Positions 9,544 through 20,852 of a stretch of 64,000 nt of DNA are shown one piece after another. The translations under genes were made by a program, and so were the position numbers. The stretch is taken from positions 434,001 to 498,000 of the forward strand of contig CAJZBQ010000005.1 of the NCBI GenBank assembly GCA_914767885.1. The letters run 5' to 3'. This stretch comes from Blepharisma stoltei (lineage: Eukaryota; Ciliophora; Heterotrichea; Heterotrichida; Blepharismidae). Under the pieces are notes generated by a model. It was not told where the DNA came from. It saw nothing but the letters and a program-made list of their open reading frames with translations, and did no database searches. Every line of letters begins with the position of its first letter. Positions within the stretch are counted from its first letter, which is position 1.

Positions 9544-10747
9544 ATGCATAGTAACCCCTAATTAGAGTACAGATTAATCTCCAAGAAAGGCGAAGGGACT
9601 TTCTCCGAAGTTTTGAAGGCTCAAAGCATAAAAACTGGCAAATATGTTGCCATAAAATGCATGAAGAACCATTTCACAAGTCTTGAGCAGGTAAATAACC
9701 TCCGAGAAATCCAAGCATTGAGGAGACTTTCCCCGCATCCTCACATTGTAAAGCTATTAGAAATTTTATAGTAAACTCTAGCGTAGTGATGAGCCGACAG
9801 GAAGATTGGCTCTCGTTTTCGAGCTCTTAGATCTTAATTTGTATGAATGGATCAGAGGACGCCGCCATTATCTCCCAGAAAACAAAATAAAGCATTATAT
9901 GTACCAGCTGTTAAAGTCAATTGACCACATGCACCGAAATGGGATTTTTCATAGGGATATTAAGCCTGAAAACGTGCTACTAATTGAAGAAGTGCTGAAA
10001 TTGGCAGATTTTGGATCCTGCAGAGGGATTTACAGCAAGCAGCCGTATACGGAGTACATCAGTACAAGGTGGTACAGACCTCCTGAGTGCTTGCTAACTG
10101 ATGGATACTATAGCTACAAAATGGACATTTGGGGAATCGGTTGTGTCTTTTTTGAAGTATCTGCTTTGTTCCCACTATTTCCAGGGAACAATGAAATGGA
10201 CCAAATAGACAAGATCCATAAAATCCTGGGGATGCCTCCACAAGAAATCTTAGCTGATTTCAGAAAAAAGGCTAGAGAAATAGATTTTAATTTTCCTACA
10301 AGAGAAGGGACTGGAATTGATAAGTTAATTCCTCACGTATCCCCGGTCGCTAGAGATTTGATGTCAAAGCTACTGTCATACAGCGCAGATGAAAGAATAT
10401 CTGCAAGACAAGCACTAAAGCATCCTTATTTTAAAGATCTTAGAGATCAAGAGAGGCCTCCTCAAATGGCGCCATCCCCTCAAAGTTTAAGAACCCCTGA
10501 TGCTGATAGTGCAGCTGGTGATGAAAGTAAGGGATCTGAAGGCATTTTACAGTTGCCACCAATCAAAGCTCAAGGAGGTATAATCCCTAAAACCAAGAAA
10601 AACCCAGAGATGAAACTGAAAAACAACACCTCGAATAAAAGCATTACAATTGACAAAAGCCCTTATACAAGTAAAAAAATAACCCTGGAGCCAAGAAAGC
10701 TCTATGCGCCTGTATACAAAAAGAGCTTTTATAAAAGTACTTATTAA
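9544..10747 (+). CDS. MOK: MOK-type serine/threonine kinase (RCK/MAK family)
   Basis: Exons 9544-9550, 9566-9770 and 9787-10747, with introns of 15 nt (GTAACCCCTAATTAG) and 16 nt (GTAAACTCTAGCGTAG); 391 codons. Kinase landmarks: GEGTFSEV loop, catalytic Lys in YVAIKCMK, HRDIKPEN, DFG, activation-loop T-x-Y as TEY, then STRWYRPPECLLTDGYYSYK, which is the MOK-specific block. Alignment of the C-lobe with MOK runs to HPYF. A basic tail of about 90 residues follows. MOK/MAK/ICK kinases control cilium length and intraflagellar transport, fitting a ciliate. It ends 4 bp from the convergent TMEM16 gene. Confidence 0.92.
9551..9565 (+). other. 15-nt intron in MOK
   Basis: GTAACCCCTAATTAG directly after ATGCATA; removal gives MHKYRLISKKGEGTFSEV, a normal kinase N-terminus. 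Confidence 0.85.
9771..9786 (+). other. 16-nt intron in MOK
   Basis: GTAAACTCTAGCGTAG; removal joins KLLEILY to DEPTGRLALVFEL in frame. Confidence 0.9.
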
Positions 10748-10751
10748 TAAA

Positions 10752-13656
10752 TTAATCACTTTCTTCGTTAAAGTCTCTTTTGTTTATGATTTCAAACAAA
10801 ACCGAGTGGCTTTTGTCTTTATCTGGCTCGAAGACCAAGTTTCTAGCTTCTCTTTCTTTGTCAACATCTGAAAGCTTACCCCAAAGTTTTTCACAGCGGA
10901 CTCTGTTGCTCCATTGCAAGCCTTTACGTACAATGGCTGGGACATCAGGTATGAATACTGAAAGTATGCCTGCCCGAAATAATAAAAAATATTTTTATTT
11001 GCAAATAATTATAAAGGGATAAGGTCAGAGTAATTATAAATGATATATCATTTTTAGAAGGAAAAGGATATGCTCCATGATAATGAAGCAAATCCATTGA
11101 TCAGTTGTGGAATCAAAGTGAAAAACATCTCTTGTGAAAACTATTAAGCCTGCATTTGTGCCTGCTCCGATGAAAGAGATGATTTGAATTATTACCATTC
11201 ATACACCAATAGAGTTGTCTATGTGAGGGAAAGGCCTTCTTGAAACTTTGATTAATTTTCAGGCGTCAACTCTGAGTTCTATTATACATAACAATAGTGT
11301 TAATAATGGACTGAATGGGAAAGAAATCCCAAAAAGAACGACATATCCATAGCCAATAATGACTTCCATGTAATCCTCCAGCGGAGTCTCATATTCACTT
11401 ACTCTAACTAATCAACAAAAAAAATTAAGATTTTTCACAATTTACATAATTTTATTCAATAATTATATGTTTATTTAACTCTGCTTTTTATAAATAGTGA
11501 GTTAGGTTATACTCATATTCTTCAATTGCCAACTCTATATGAGCTGACATTTCTTTAAGTCTTTTATTTTCTTTATAAAGTTTGATATATTTTTCTACAA
11601 TTGGATATCCCATTTCTATCAGGTTCAATAGCAAGCTAATAATAAAAATCACCCCTAATTGCAATCCCAGCTCTGACATACAATCGTTATTATCACAGCC
11701 TTCATATCTGCCTTTGAAAAATGCTATATAAAATAGAGAGGAATAAGAGTTGACAAATTGAAAAGAAAAAAACTTGACAGTCAAAGCATTTAAATATTCT
11801 GAGTCGCTTTCATAATTTTCCCAATCAGTCAGCTGAGCTGATATTTTTTGATATAGCAGTTGCCCGATGATGGCGCTCAATGCGCCATCATCGGGCAACA
11901 CCAGACAAGGGTTCACAGTGGAAATGGATTCCACGTGTGGACCCTTTTTAACACGTGGAGAATCCTTATTTCCACGAGCCAAAAAGGGCTCGACACGTGG
12001 AGCCTATTTCACGTGTGGGACCCTTGTTTGGTGTTGCCCGATGATGGCGCATTGAGCGCCATCATCGGGCAACTGCTATATAAAATGTTTAAAATCTTGA
12101 TTTGGATTGCATTGAATAATCCAGCCACTCTTGGACCCCAGGAATCTATATTGTTATATGATCGATATATAAAAATTGCAATCAATGAGGCAATAACAAG
12201 AGAAACAAAAAATGCTATCATGGTAATGCTAACTTACCAGGCCGAACAAAGGTTTTTATTATAGCATATAAATTAATCTTTAAATATATAAAAGGACATG
12301 GATTTAATAAATTTGTGATTATTTATTATATATAAAAATTGATGATACCAAAAAAAATATTTGTTCGATTATGGAAAGGGTTAATATTTTCAAAAAATGG
12401 GATTTTTATATCATATTCTTTAACGGAATGGAATAAGCATATTTTTAACACAAACATGCTTTTCATTTTCATTTATTTTTTTCATTTTCCCACTTATTGG
12501 ATCTTTTTGGTATACGCCTTTATATTCCGGTCTCTGCTCTTCATGGACCTCGAACTCTGAAACACCCCATTCCCAAGCTAATGTTTTCTCTCTTCTTACC
12601 CAGATTTGGTCCATGAAAGTGCTTCCAATGCTCAGCATCCATGCATATAGCATAAAAGCAACTTCAGCTCCATTCATCGCTGTGCTTTCAGGATTATCAG
12701 CTGAATAAATGATGATACCAAAAATACTTCCGATAACAGAAGGGATAACAAGCCACGCTGTATAGGTTTCAAGCCATGCAAAATACATAGCTATTTTCTC
12801 CCCAAAATAATCTTTGACTTTAGTTATTTTTTGAGCCCTCCAGAAATGTCTAAAAGTTACCCATTCTTTATCTAGATACCTTAATATCGCTTTATCATGC
12901 TGAGGGAATTGTGATTCTAATATCTCTTTAGCGGTGAGCTCTCCAAGATCGACTACGCTAGTAATCATGCTATATACAAGTCTAGCTTTGTCTTTGTACT
13001 TAAAAATGCTCCCATCTGTAAATTCATTTCCAAACTGATCATATCGCTGATATATATACTCTAAATATTTTTTACCTTTGGCATCTCCTTTATTTTCAAC
13101 GTCCCTTTCATATGGGCCATAAGGAGCTACTTTTTGGAATTCCAATGTGTCATTTGGATCAGATTGAAATTGCAGTTGGTAATCAACTAGATCTGCTTGG
13201 ACTTTTAAATTATGTTCACTGCTTGATAGCTTATAAAATAATTTGTCCCCCAAAACTGACACTGTCACACTTGCATTGAGCTGTAAATGCTCTTGAAATA
13301 TTTTTAGCATTGTAGTTAATACTTCTTGTATGATTATCTTCATTTGGATTGTTGGATTTGTTGAAAAATAGCCTCGGATTCTTCCTAAGCCTTCTTGGTA
13401 AATAGGGTCATTTTCACTGATGATGAAATAACGTCTAAATTTTTTCTCTGCTGATCCTGCTGGCACATCTTGGTCGAAAAGCTCGCATTTGTAATTTTTG
13501 CTTTCCATATCAAAGGGATTGTTGAAAACCAGGATGTAATGATGTAATTTTTCTGATTCTAGTTCTTTTCTTTTTGCACTTGAGCCTTTAGAGGTGTTTG
13601 ACTCATCAAAAGGCAGCTAAGATACAACTTACCACTGTCTTCACTTTGCTATTCAT
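10752..13656 (-). CDS. TMEM16/anoctamin-family membrane protein, paralogue 1
   Basis: Anoctamins are Ca2+-activated chloride channels or lipid scramblases. After removal of a 16-nt intron (13617-13632) and four IESs (12232-12435, 11854-12080, 11394-11496, 10967-11047) the gene is exactly 758 codons. Visible landmarks are a soluble N-terminal half (ILVFNNPFDM...), FGEKIAMYFAWLETYTAWL leading into the transmembrane region, LTDWENYESDSEY and FVNSYSSLFYIAFFKGR, and a C-terminal block DVDKEREARNLVFEP. Every IES junction matches the uninterrupted paralogue next door (13833-16085). Several conserved Trp residues are UGA. Channel versus scramblase activity cannot be told from sequence here. Confidence 0.92.
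10967..11047. other. Short TA-bounded IES (81 bp)
   Basis: Lies between TA 10965-10966 and TA 11046-11047. It contains in-frame UAA. Removal restores FLLKMILSVFIPDVP, matching FILKMILSVFIPNVP in the tandem paralogue that lacks the insert. Confidence 0.92.
11394..11496. other. Short TA-bounded IES (103 bp)
   Basis: Between TA 11392-11393 and TA 11495-11496. Removal joins EYNLTHY to ETPLEDYMEV, where the paralogue reads EYNLIQYETPLDDYMEV without interruption. Confidence 0.92.
11852..12080. mobile_element. Family-B double-hairpin foldback IES (B1)
   Basis: Each end is itself a palindrome (TTGCCCGATGATGGCGC with its reverse complement) and the two ends are inverted copies flanked by TATA. The centre holds four CACGTG hexamers. 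Keeping a single TA (227 bp removed) joins ILNILY to QKISAQLTDWENY, matching ILNIIYKKIAVVLTDWENY in the paralogue. Confidence 0.92.
12232..12435. other. TA-bounded IES (204 bp), AT-rich
   Basis: Between TA 12230-12231 and TA 12434-12435. It contains many in-frame stops. Removal gives KNMLSITMIAFFVSL, which aligns without gaps to KNVLGLSTIIFFVTV of the paralogue. Confidence 0.9.
13617..13632 (-). other. 16-nt intron near the TMEM16-1 start
   Basis: Sense GTAAGTTGTATCTTAG; removal joins ATG-initiated MNSKVKTV to LPFDESNTSKG in frame. Confidence 0.8.
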
Positions 13657-13832
13657 ATTTAATGAAACTGTTGCTTTTTAATAAAATGAGACAAATTTGA
13701 TGATTTTCCAGATTAGTCGATACTTTTTAAAATAAAAAATTTGTTTTTTTTGCGGCCATATTTAGAATAATTAAAGAATTTAGAGATATGCTGATTGAAA
13801 TTTATATTACGATATAAAAATCATTATAATTA

Positions 13833-16085
13833 TTAATCATTTTTATTATAATCGGTAAAGGTTTTGTCCGCGATTTCTATCAAATCATATTTTCTTTTAT
13901 ATTCAAGTGGTTCAAATACTAAATTTCTAGCTTCTCTTTCTTTGTCGATATCAGAAAGTTTCCCCCATAATATTTCTCCTCTTACTCTAGTACTTCATTT
14001 TATGCCATTTTCAACTATTCCAGGAACATTAGGAATAAAAACAGAAAGTATCATTTTTAAAATAAAAAGAGAGTGCTCTAAAGCTATGAAGCAAATCCAC
14101 TGGTCAATTGCTGAGTTTAAGTGAAAGACATTTCTAGTAAATGTTATTAGCCCCATATTTGTGCCGGCTCCTATAAACGAAATTATTTGAATAATTACTA
14201 TTCACACTCCAATTGAGCTTTCTTGTGCAGGAAAGATTCTTCTTGTTGCCTTGATTAATTTTCATGCATCAACTCGAAGCTCTATAATGCAGAGAAATAA
14301 AGTCAGCAAAGGACTGAATGGAAAAGAAATCCCGAATAAAACGACATAGCCATATCCAATAATTACTTCCATATAATCATCTAAAGGGGTCTCATATTGA
14401 ATTAAATTATATTCAATTTCTTCAGCAGATAAACCAATCTGGGCATCATTTTCTTTGATTTTTTTATTTTCTTTATAAAGATTTATATAATTTTGAAAGA
14501 TTGGCAAGCCAATTTCGATCAAATTTAGGCAAAGAGTGATAATATAAATTATTCCCAATTGGAATCCAAGCTCATATACACAGTTTTCACTTTCACAGCC
14601 TTCATATCTCCCTTTAAAATATGCAATATAGAACAGTGAAGAATAAGAATTAACAAACTGAAAAGCAAAAAGCTTTATTGTAAGTGCATTCTGATATTCC
14701 GATTCAGTTTCATAATTTTCCCAATCAGTCAGCACTACAGCAATTTTTTTGTAAATGATATTCAAAATTTTTATTTGAATTGCATTAAAGATTCCTGCAA
14801 TTCTTGGTCCTCATGAATCGTCATTACTATTTGCCCTGTAAAAGAAAATTGCTATTAATGAAGCAATTACAACTGTTACAAAAAATATTATTGTGCTCAA
14901 ACCTAAAACATTTTTCAAAATCGAGTGTCTTTTCTTCTCATGTATTTTTTTCATTTTTCCAGATATCGGGTCTTTTTGATATACTCCTTTGTATTCAGGC
15001 CTTTGCTCTTCCTGACCTTTTATGTCGCAAACTCCCCATTTCCATCCTAATACTTTTTCTTTTCTTAGTCATATTTGGTCCATAAAAGTACTTCCAATAC
15101 TCAAAAGAAATGCATATAAAAAATAGCAAACTTCACCTGCATTTATTGAATCAGAAGGGCCAGAATCGGCCGAATAAATAATAATTCCAAAAATGCTTCC
15201 AAAGATAGAAGGGATAGTAAGCCATCATATATAATTTTCTAATCACGCAAAGTACATTGATTGTTTTTCTCCGAAATAATCATTTATTTTTTCAATGTTT
15301 TGGTGCCTCCAAAAATGCCTGAAAGTTACTCATTCTTTATCAAAATATGTTAATATCCGATGATCGTGCTGTGGAAATTGAGCATCAAGAATTTTTTGTG
15401 TCGTTAATTCTCCAAGCTCAATAACACTTGATATCATACTGTATACCAATCTTATCCGATCTTTATGCTTAAATATGCTCCCATCTGGGGTTTCATTCCC
15501 TAAGTTATCGTATCGCTTGTATATTCTTACTAAATAAAAATTACCTTTCTCACTTCCTTTATTCTCTGCATCTCTTTCATAAGGGCCATAAGGTGGTACT
15601 TTTTGAAAATCTAAATCATCATCTGCATGAGGCTGAAACTGAAGTTGATAATCCACTAAATCCGCTTGAACTTTAAGATTACGCTCAATACTAATCAGTT
15701 TAAAAAAGAATTTATCTCCTAGTAGTGAAAGTGTTACCGTGACGTCAAGTTGCAAATAATCTTGAAAAATTTTTAAAGTTGTTAATAAGAATTCTTGAAC
15801 CAAAATTTGCATTTTAATTGTTGTCTTTCCATCAATGTGGCTTCGAATTCTGTCAGCAGCTTCTTTATAGGCAGATTCATCTTCACTTATATTAAAGAAC
15901 CTTCGAAATTTAATTTCAGCTTTCTCTGAAGATACATCATAATCATAAAGCTTGCATTTGTAGCCTTTCTTTTCTGAGTCAAAAGGATTGTTGAAAACTA
16001 ATATATAATCATAAAGTTCAACTGCGGGTGGCTCAGTGTTCTCATCTGATGAATCTTTCAGCATTGATGATCCATCATTAGGCAT
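13833..16085 (-). CDS. TMEM16/anoctamin-family membrane protein, paralogue 2
   Basis: Uninterrupted 751-codon frame from ATG 16085 (MPNDGSS) to UAA 13833-13835, UGA as Trp. It is collinear with paralogue 1 throughout (YDYILVFNNPFDSEKKGYKC, LTDWENYETESEY, FVNSYSSLFYIAYFKGR, SDIDKEREARNLVFEP) and lies directly upstream on the same strand, so the pair is a tandem duplication. A start a few codons upstream is possible in the same frame but lacks an ATG. Lack of inserts makes this gene the natural control for the IESs in paralogue 1. Confidence 0.93.
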
Positions 16086-16284
16086 CTTATAAATACTGAT
16101 TTTGCGGAGGAGCAATTAAATTAATAGGATTAGCTGAAACTTTTTAAAAGAGCAACTTTTACAAATATTATCTGTTAACTTTAGAATCTAATATATATTT
16201 GAATTAGTTATCTTTATTAGCTAGATTTAAGTCAATTATTTTTGTTTTATTAAATTTGACTTACTTACTTATTATTCAGGAACC

Positions 16285-16555
16285 TTATGCTTCCAGCAAG
16301 CCTTTAAGGCTCTTTTTCCTTAGCTTTTTTCTTTTTTTTTTTCAGCTCTCCTTTCTGCTCCAATTTACCTCTCCTTCTTTTTGCTTGTCATCCTGCTCCA
16401 GTTCTCGCTTCAATTTTTGCTTCAACATCTGCATCAACTCCTGCTTCAACTTCTGCTTCAACTTCAATATTTACCTTGTCGAAAATCTGAATAGTTTCAT
16501 TTCATCAAGTATTTCCCTTTAACCTTAAATGCTCATGATAATGAATCTTTCCCAT
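16285..16555 (-). CDS. Small Glu/Lys-rich hypothetical protein (possibly only the 3' part of a gene)
   Basis: Open minus-strand frame from ATG 16555 to UAA at 16285-16287 with UGA as Trp (GNTWWNETIQIF). It has an alternating acidic Val-Glu-Ala repeat (IEVEAEVEAGVDADVEA) and a strongly basic C-terminus (KKKRKKLRKKSLKG). An upstream ATG stretch on the same strand (around 16620-16725, MEFEGFSKNK...) may be a 5' exon, but I could not find a clean intron. No family recognised; the repeat may reflect simple sequence rather than selection. Confidence 0.45.
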
Positions 16556-17009
16556 TATTCTTCTTTAAATCTTCTTTTCAAATTCTTCAATCTCTTATTC
16601 AGAAAATAATTTATCTATGTACTCGAGATGCGACAATCAATTTCCTCATCAGAATCCTTAAAACTTTACGATTCCGGACTCGAAGTCCACATGGATTTGT
16701 TTTTGCTAAACCCTTCAAATTCCATAAACCTAAAAAAATAAAAAGGGCTTTTATTGGTTTGACAGTTTTAAATCGAATATTCTTCATTAAAATCAGACTA
16801 AAATTAATTTCAGCTCACATTATTTGCTATTATGCTATGCTCTATTGACTATTTTCTCATTTATAGCCTATATTTTCGAAAATAAAATGCTTAAAGTTTG
16901 GTTAATGATTTTGAACTTAAAGGAATAAATTTTGGCAAGATAATTGAAATATAGTATTAATTCATATCTCTTACCAAATTTATATTAGTAAAGATTAACC
17001 TTTTAAATA
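16556..17009. other. Intergenic, AT-rich
   Basis: Apart from a possible 5' exon at about 16620-16725 (minus), no gene, hairpin or repeat was recognised. Confidence 0.5.
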
Positions 17010-18641
17010 TTATTTAATTTGTTCGTCAATTTTGTTGAGTCTATCTATGAACTCAACCCAAACACTTTTAAGTTTTGTATGTGATTTAATTTCTTTATTT
17101 GCGTATGTCTCTAATTCCATTATATTCCTCCTTGTTGTGAAAGGTATAAACCACATAGTTTCTTCTCTGAGTTTATAATTATGGTATCCGTATCTATCTT
17201 TGAGCTTTTCTACATCTTTTGTTTCTTGGTGAAGCATTTTCGGAATCGCAACTTCTTTGTCGCTTTTCATAGCTGCAACGTTTATATTAGTAACACTCGG
17301 ATCAAGCTCCCATTTAAGTATATCTCCATTATTCCACAATTTTTCTTTTTTTCCTCGAAGCCTCCTATTTTCTTTCTGGTATTTATTCAAATGTCTTTCT
17401 CTATCTTTAATTAAATCTCTAAATGGGATGCTTTCATTATATGTGAATTTAAATAAAGTGCTTATATGGTCTTTAACAAAAACAGCTCTTTTTTCATCAC
17501 TTTTTGCAAGCGTCCCTAAAACACCTTGAAGAGCTCTAAATATTTCTACATTTAAATTCGTCTGAGAAAGCATTTGCAGTCTTTCCATATCATTCATTGA
17601 CTCCTTGAGCTCTAGCATAAGCTCAGATGTATTATGGAGCTGTTTTTCAAGCTTATTTGCTTGGCGTTTAATTCTCCTTTGGATTTCTATTGCAGAATTG
17701 ACATAATCTCTTAATCTTTCAGTGTGGTCTTGCGAAGTTGAAGGGTTGATTCATACAAAACCCTCTAAAGAAGGCAATTCATCAGTAGTCGATGGCTCAC
17801 GAAAAGTGCTAGTCTGCGTTTTAAATAAATTATATTTCAAGTTATCATTTTCTTTCAAAAAATGAACAAGATATAAGGACCTGCTTAATAATGGATGGGA
17901 TAGAATATTTTTCATAAATCGAGTTAAGAACCTCTGATCTTTTCGATTTGTATCCATCACGTTTCTAGTAGTAAAACGTTTGGGTAGCCTTGGCGGTACA
18001 TAAACTCCAGGAAAAGTTCTTGCAAGTATATCTCTTAGCCAATAAAAATCATTAGTCTCTCTTTCTACAGTCCAGTCTAGTGGCATAGTTCTCAATATAT
18101 ATTTTCCGAGAGTTATCTTATTGGTAGACGCCCCTGTAATTGGCTTGCTCATTATAGTCACTTCACAAAGGTTTGCAGAAATTTCTGTATCCGGCAGAGT
18201 CTCAGCTTTGACTTTGTATATTTCTGCTTGTGCATCTTCTTCTATTAAGGCAGCCCTTACGCTTGACCTTGCCAGTTTGACTTCTTCAAATCTGTCAGGC
18301 ATTGACTGAAATCTTTTATAGTCAGGCTTCACTGAGAATTTTTCTGTTTTCATTTCTGTTGAAAATCTCTTAAAGTTTTCAGGCAAAAAATCTTCCCATC
18401 TTTCTTCTTCTTTGTTAGACTCATCTAATGGAAGCTCAAAAAATGGCTTTCGGTCTTCTGATTCAAAATCTGATTTTGTGGTTTGCTTTGTTTGTTTGAA
18501 GATTTCAATTTTCTGAGTAGTTATTTTTGTGTTGCCGGTAGTGTCTGCAGACCGGAGACTCATGTCGGGATGGATGGGAAGTTTATTGACTTCACCTTGA
18601 ATAGGAAATTCGTAAATTTTTTCAGGTTTGGCTTCTTCCAT
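17010..18641 (-). CDS. PX-domain sorting nexin with C-terminal BAR-like coiled coil
   Basis: A single 544-codon frame across one UGA (GFV-W-INPS). Residues about 155-275 form a PX domain: FYWLRDILARTFPGVYVPP followed by LPKRF, the proline-rich loop and phosphoinositide-binding arrangement of sorting nexins, and a region with FLTRFMKNILSHPLLSRS. The C-terminal half is long, helical and charged, as in the BAR domain of SNX1/2/4/7-like proteins. Such proteins bind PI3P membranes and shape endosomal tubules. The exact subfamily is not decided. The first 120 residues are low complexity. Confidence 0.88.
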
Positions 18642-18763
18642 TTTTGAGTGTGATTTTTGTAATGGATATAAATTGATTTTGAGATTTTTTGGTTTTTTAA
18701 TAGAAAAAGAAAAGACAGCGATTATTTGTTTAAATTGCGATTTTAGAGATAATTATGGATAAA

Positions 18764-19375
18764 CTAGCAACATTTTTTTGCTTTTTCCTTAGGCTGAGGT
18801 TGAAGCAATAATGCATCGCTGCCTCTACTTAACCTAGATAATGCAGATTTATCTTCTAAAATTTTTTCTGCTAGAACTTGGAATAATTTTTCAACATCAG
18901 TTCCTTCTTTAGCTGAAGTTTCTAAATACTCCATATCATGTCTTTTTGCGAAATTTTGCCCTTCTTTTGTAGGTATAATTCTTTGATCTGCTAGATCAAT
19001 TTTATTGCCAACAAGGAAATTTTTTAAATTTGGTGGAGCGTTATCTGTCAAATCTTTAATTCACCAATCAAGATCATTGAATGATTCTCTTTTGGTAACA
19101 TCAAATACAATAATAGCTCCACTAGTATTCTTATAATAAAGCTTATTAACAACTCTAAAGTTCTCTTGTCCAGCTGTATCCCAAATATTGAGCAATATAT
19201 CTTTATCATGTATTCGAATGTTTATTGTTCTCTCTGCTAATCCTATAGTAGGTCCTATACTAAAAGTGAAAGTTCCATCGCAAAACCTTTTCATTAAGCT
19301 GCTTTTTCCTACCGTAGGAGCACCGATAATAACGATTTTTATCTTGTGAGCACCGAATTGTTTACTTGATTCCAT
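18764..19375 (-). CDS. Rab-family small GTPase
   Basis: 204 codons from ATG 19375 (MESSKQFG). All G boxes are present: P-loop GAPTVGKSS, switch II WDTAGQE, NKID and ETSAK, plus a C-terminal KKCC for geranylgeranylation. One UGA codes the second Trp of LDWWIKD. Rab-like by C-terminus and length; it would act as a membrane-identity switch in vesicle traffic. The specific Rab class is unclear; the GPTIG in switch I (Thr present) is regular. A longer frame upstream lacks a good ATG context. Confidence 0.92.
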
Positions 19376-20183
19376 CTTATATATTTTGCAACATAAATAC
19401 AATTGAATACTGTTAATAGCTATCAGCTTTGTGGGAACATAAAAAATTAATGAAAGATAGGAATTAGATTGGATTTAGCATAAAGCTCGGCTTAATTGAA
19501 GAAATAATCGCTCATTAAGTATTAATAAAATATAGATTAGCTGCTCAAACAATATTACTTTCCTTTCCTCTCATATGCCCCGATTTTTATTCAGAAAATG
19601 GGAAAGAGTGAACGTTAAGGATTGAATTATTATTCTTAAAAAGAAATCTCACCAATTATCAATAGATAAAAAAATATTAAGAATTAAATTATTCCAATTG
19701 CAAATGATGCCATTAGGTACAAAATTAAGCATTTAGCATATAGAGATGAGCTAAATGAATTTTAGTCTTATTAATGCTGATCTTAGCATACTCTAGCACT
19801 GAAAACAGATAAGTAGGTATTTATGGATTATCTAGCTAGTTTCCAATTTTATTTATCTTTTGAAACAAGAAAATTGAAATAAAATTGCGTAAAAATACTT
19901 CAAGAAGCTGAAAATTACAAAAATGCAAAGAAACTTAAGAAGTATGATCATATTTCGTTATATTTCGTTATATTACAGAGTAGAAACCTGTAAATCATCA
20001 TTGCGATTCAAATTCTTTATCTTTCTTAACTTACCTTAATTCTCTGAATAAAATAAAACTCTTACTCCCACTAGTTAGTAAAATATTTTGCTCAGTCATT
20101 TGATTTTTTGTTTTTTCAAAATTTAAAAAGAGAACTTAAAAAGCATTTCAATAATATTATGTTAAAAACATATTTTTTGCTAG
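19376..20183. other. Intergenic, about 800 bp, AT-rich
   Basis: Contains a short tandem TATTTCGTTATATTTCGTTA at about 19952-19971; no other structure recognised. Confidence 0.5.
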
Positions 20184-20444
20184 AAATGGCTTTGTGTAAT
20201 CTCCTGGCAACTTATTGATCAAGAGCATAATGATCTATGCTTCGACAAAGGAAAGATTGGAGAGCTCATAAAAGGAAATTCATGGAGAAGTGCAAGTGGA
20301 CTTGCTTCTAATGTTGAAGAAAATGAAATTGTGCAGGTCTTTAGGATGGGAGATGATAATGAATTTATAAGAATTTATATTTTTAGATCAGTCTATGATT
20401 GATATTATAAATATTTTAGAATTTATCAGAGTTTTTTGGGATAG
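20184..20444 (+). CDS. Possible coding fragment, no recognised family
   Basis: An open frame using UGA as Trp (KWLCVISWQLIDQEHND ... SVYDWYYKYFRIY) with protein-like composition, ended by UAG at 20442. No in-frame ATG near its start and no clear intron was found, so it may be one exon or a decayed gene. Family-A MITE A3 follows 22 bp downstream. Confidence 0.3.
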
Positions 20445-20465
20445 CCTCTTAGAAGGTGAAGTATC

Positions 20466-20852
20466 TAACTCCCCCCCCCCCCTCCGTGAGCGAACAAAAC
20501 ATTAGAAAAATCGCCATTTTTTGACCAAAAACCCACCCTCCGTGAGTGAACAAAAATTTTTTTAATAGAAAAAATTTTAATGGAAAAAAATTTTGATATA
20601 TAAGTGATAATTAGTATAATGAAATCTAGAGCTAATTCTGTTTAATTTTAAACAAATTGCGTTTTAAAACATAAATTTTGCAAATTAAATTAATATTTGC
20701 TTCCCAATTTTTGCAAATTAGGATTTTTTTAAATTTCGAAAAAAATATTTTTTATAAAATTTATATATAAATTTTTTTTAAAAAAAAAAATTAACCCCCC
20801 TCCGTGAGCGAACAAAATTTTTTTGTTCGCTCACGGAGGGGGGGGGGGAGTA
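20466..20852. mobile_element. Family-A palindromic MITE (A3), near full length
   Basis: TAACTCCCCCC...CCTCCGTGAGCG at left, hairpin CCTCCGTGAGCGAACAAAA/TTTTGTTCGCTCACGGAGG and GGGGAGTAA at right; about 385 bp, TA at both edges. Almost identical in interior to the copy at 42268-42666. Confidence 0.93.

Noticed and set aside
11860-12264. ORFs inside the family-B foldback
   Set aside because: They arise from inverted-repeat DNA and overlap TMEM16 sequence on the other strand; the paralogue shows the true gene.
20821-20848. Rho-independent terminator-like hairpins at MITE ends
   Set aside because: Same hairpin recurs in 15 transposon copies and the genome is eukaryotic; it is a MITE end, not a terminator.
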